NCBI GenBank assembly: GCA_001314715.1
Contig: LJSV01000015.1
Span: 1-61,910 of the forward strand
Origin: Rhodobacteraceae bacterium HLUCCA12
Lineage (GTDB): Bacteria; Pseudomonadota; Alphaproteobacteria; Rhodobacterales; Rhodobacteraceae
Direction: 5' to 3'
Length of the DNA: 61,910 nt
Part shown: piece after piece, positions 60,946 through 61,910 of the stretch
How positions within the stretch are numbered: the first letter of the stretch is position 1
Layout of the letters: every line of letters begins with the position of its first letter
Translations under genes and position numbers: made by a program
The notes under the pieces: model-generated
Database searches by the model: none
The model's input: the letters and a program-made list of their open reading frames with translations, nothing else
Told to the model about the DNA's origin: nothing

Positions 60946-61302
60946 TCAGTCGGCGCCCAGGGCCCTGCGCACATCCGGCCCCCAGCCAAGATAGAGCACA
61001 CCGCCCGCCTGGATCAGTGGCCGCTTCAACAGCGCCGGATGGGCGGCCAGCAAGTCGCGGGGCGGTTTCTGACGCTCGCTTTCCGACAGGCCGCGCCAGG
61101 TCGTCGAGGCCCGGTTGACCAGGCGTTCGCCGAACTGGTCCAGAAATGCCGCGATCTCGGCATGGGTCAGCGGATCGGCGCGAATGTCCCGAAACCGGGC
61201 CGAGGGCAGGGCCTTGCGCGCCTTGCGGCAGGTGTCGCATGTGGTCAGGCCATGAATGAGAATGTCCAAATACCGCCCCCCGAATGGTGTCGATCGAAAC
61301 AT
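60946..61302 (-). CDS. ArsC/Spx-family protein
   Basis: A thioredoxin-fold protein of about 118 residues. The N-terminal strand ILIHGLTTCDTCRKARKAL carries a CXXC pair, as in Spx and YffB-like proteins. A C-terminal region with LLKRPLIQAGGVLYLGW matches the ArsC fold (the conserved RPL). The ATG gives an 11-residue tail before the first strand; a TTG at 61269 would give a more typical N-terminus (107 residues). True arsenate reduction is uncertain, and no arsenic genes lie nearby. Confidence 0.82.
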   Translation of the reverse strand: MFRSTPFGGRYLDILIHGLTTCDTCRKARKALPSARFRDIRADPLTHAEIAAFLDQFGERLVNRASTTWRGLSESERQKPPRDLLAAHPALLKRPLIQAGGVLYLGWGPDVRRALGAD

Positions 61303-61400
61303 GCTTTCCCGATGCAATAGCCTGCCCGCGACAGGCATTCAACCGGGCCGCCCGGCCGGTTGCGCGACAAGGCGTGCGCATCGTCACAATGGGCCGGGGG

Positions 61401-61856
61401 TCACAGCGGGCCGGGGCGCCGCTCTTCGCTGAGCAGGACATTGGCATCGACCTGGCCGACGCCGGGCAGGGTCATGATGCGGCGGCGCAGAACCCGTTCG
61501 AAATCGGACAGATCGCGCGCGACGACGCGCAGGCGATAGTCGTAGAGACCCAGAACATGCTGAACCGTCTGAACCTCGGGGATGGCGGCAACCGCGCGCT
61601 CGAAATCCTCGAGGCTGACGCGGCCCTTGGTCGCCAGCGTGACGCCCAGAAACACCGTCACCCCAAACCCCAGCGCCGCCTGATCGAGCACCAGCCGCTG
61701 CCCGGCGATCACCCCGGCCTCGTGCAGACGCCGGATGCGGCGCCAGGTCGCGGACTGGCTGAGCCCCAGCGCCCGTCCCAGCGCGCCGGCCCCCTGCCGC
61801 GCATCCTGCCCCAGTGCGCGCAGGATGGCGCGGTCGGTGTCGTCAAGATCGATCAT
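61401..61856 (-). CDS. Lrp/AsnC-family transcriptional regulator
   Basis: A 151-residue regulator. The HTH is at about residues 3-55 (LDDTDRAILRALGQDARQGAGALGRALGLSQSATWRRIRRL). The RAM effector domain covers about 65-145, with VQTVQHVLGLYDYRLRVVARD. A GTG three codons upstream is an alternative start. It is the last complete gene in the window. The target is unknown; Lrp-type proteins usually control neighbouring amino acid genes, which lie outside the window here. Confidence 0.9.
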   Translation of the reverse strand: MIDLDDTDRAILRALGQDARQGAGALGRALGLSQSATWRRIRRLHEAGVIAGQRLVLDQAALGFGVTVFLGVTLATKGRVSLEDFERAVAAIPEVQTVQHVLGLYDYRLRVVARDLSDFERVLRRRIMTLPGVGQVDANVLLSEERRPGPL

Positions 61857-61910
61857 GCCGGGCACCCGGAAACAGGGGGCGGCGGCGCCGGGGGCATCGA
61901 GCCCCCGGCG

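Noticed and set aside
1-61910. CRISPR arrays, tRNA or rRNA genes, intact insertion sequences
   Set aside because: No regularly spaced repeats, no cloverleaf candidates and no transposase or terminal repeats were seen in reading the window.

Overview
The window is about 62 kb of GC-rich, gene-dense DNA from an alphaproteobacterium, most likely of the Rhodobacterales (Paracoccus/Rhodobacter/Roseobacter type). The indications are strong G/C preference at third codon positions, tightly packed operons with ATGA stop/start overlaps, abundant high-affinity ABC uptake systems, a tandem glycine riboswitch ahead of gcvT, and the N-acetylglutaminylglutamine amide (NAGGN) osmoprotectant genes. I saw no rRNA, tRNA, CRISPR array or intact insertion sequence.

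Left part, 1-15 kb, mostly accessory and stress functions. It holds the 5' part of a copper P-type ATPase behind a MerR/CueR-type promoter and an orphan ParB/Srx-domain protein. A heat-shock cluster follows (three Hsp20 proteins, CbpA and a CbpM-like partner) with a possible RNA thermometer over the first start codon. Next is a minus-strand group (alpha/beta hydrolase, shortened FAD oxidoreductase, cupin, truncated hemoglobin, tautomerase) opposite an HxlR regulator. After that come an ArsR / ArsP-like permease / MFS cassette, a Crp/Fnr regulator and a His-rich exported protein.

Middle part, 15-40 kb, mostly nitrogen metabolism. A five-gene branched-chain-type ABC importer converges on gcvT-gcvH-gcvP, which is preceded by a tandem glycine riboswitch. 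A gamma-glutamylcyclotransferase-like protein and a DegP-type protease follow. A LysR regulator faces an eight-gene operon: polar amino acid ABC importer, creatininase-family hydrolase, class III aminotransferase, beta-keto acid cleavage enzyme, GNAT acetyltransferase and acetylpolyamine-amidohydrolase-like deacetylase. This operon looks like an uncharacterised amine or beta-amino-acid catabolic route and is the strongest candidate for a new system. It converges on an RND efflux pair followed upstream by a MarR gene.

Right part, 40-62 kb. The NAGGN genes (asnO-type amidotransferase, ngg GNAT/ATP-grasp fusion, M42 peptidase) are followed by an M20 amidohydrolase and a chemoreceptor. A ten-gene operon then combines a second branched-chain-type importer with an alpha/beta hydrolase, TetR regulator, crotonase, acyl-CoA ligase and two hot-dog (MaoC-like) proteins. 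It starts at a strong promoter with a perfect palindrome at the predicted transcription start. The end carries an RhlE-like helicase and a cold-shock protein, divergently arranged, then an ArsC/Spx-like protein and an Lrp/AsnC regulator.

All functions are inferred from motifs, gene order and family knowledge read by eye; no database search was possible.
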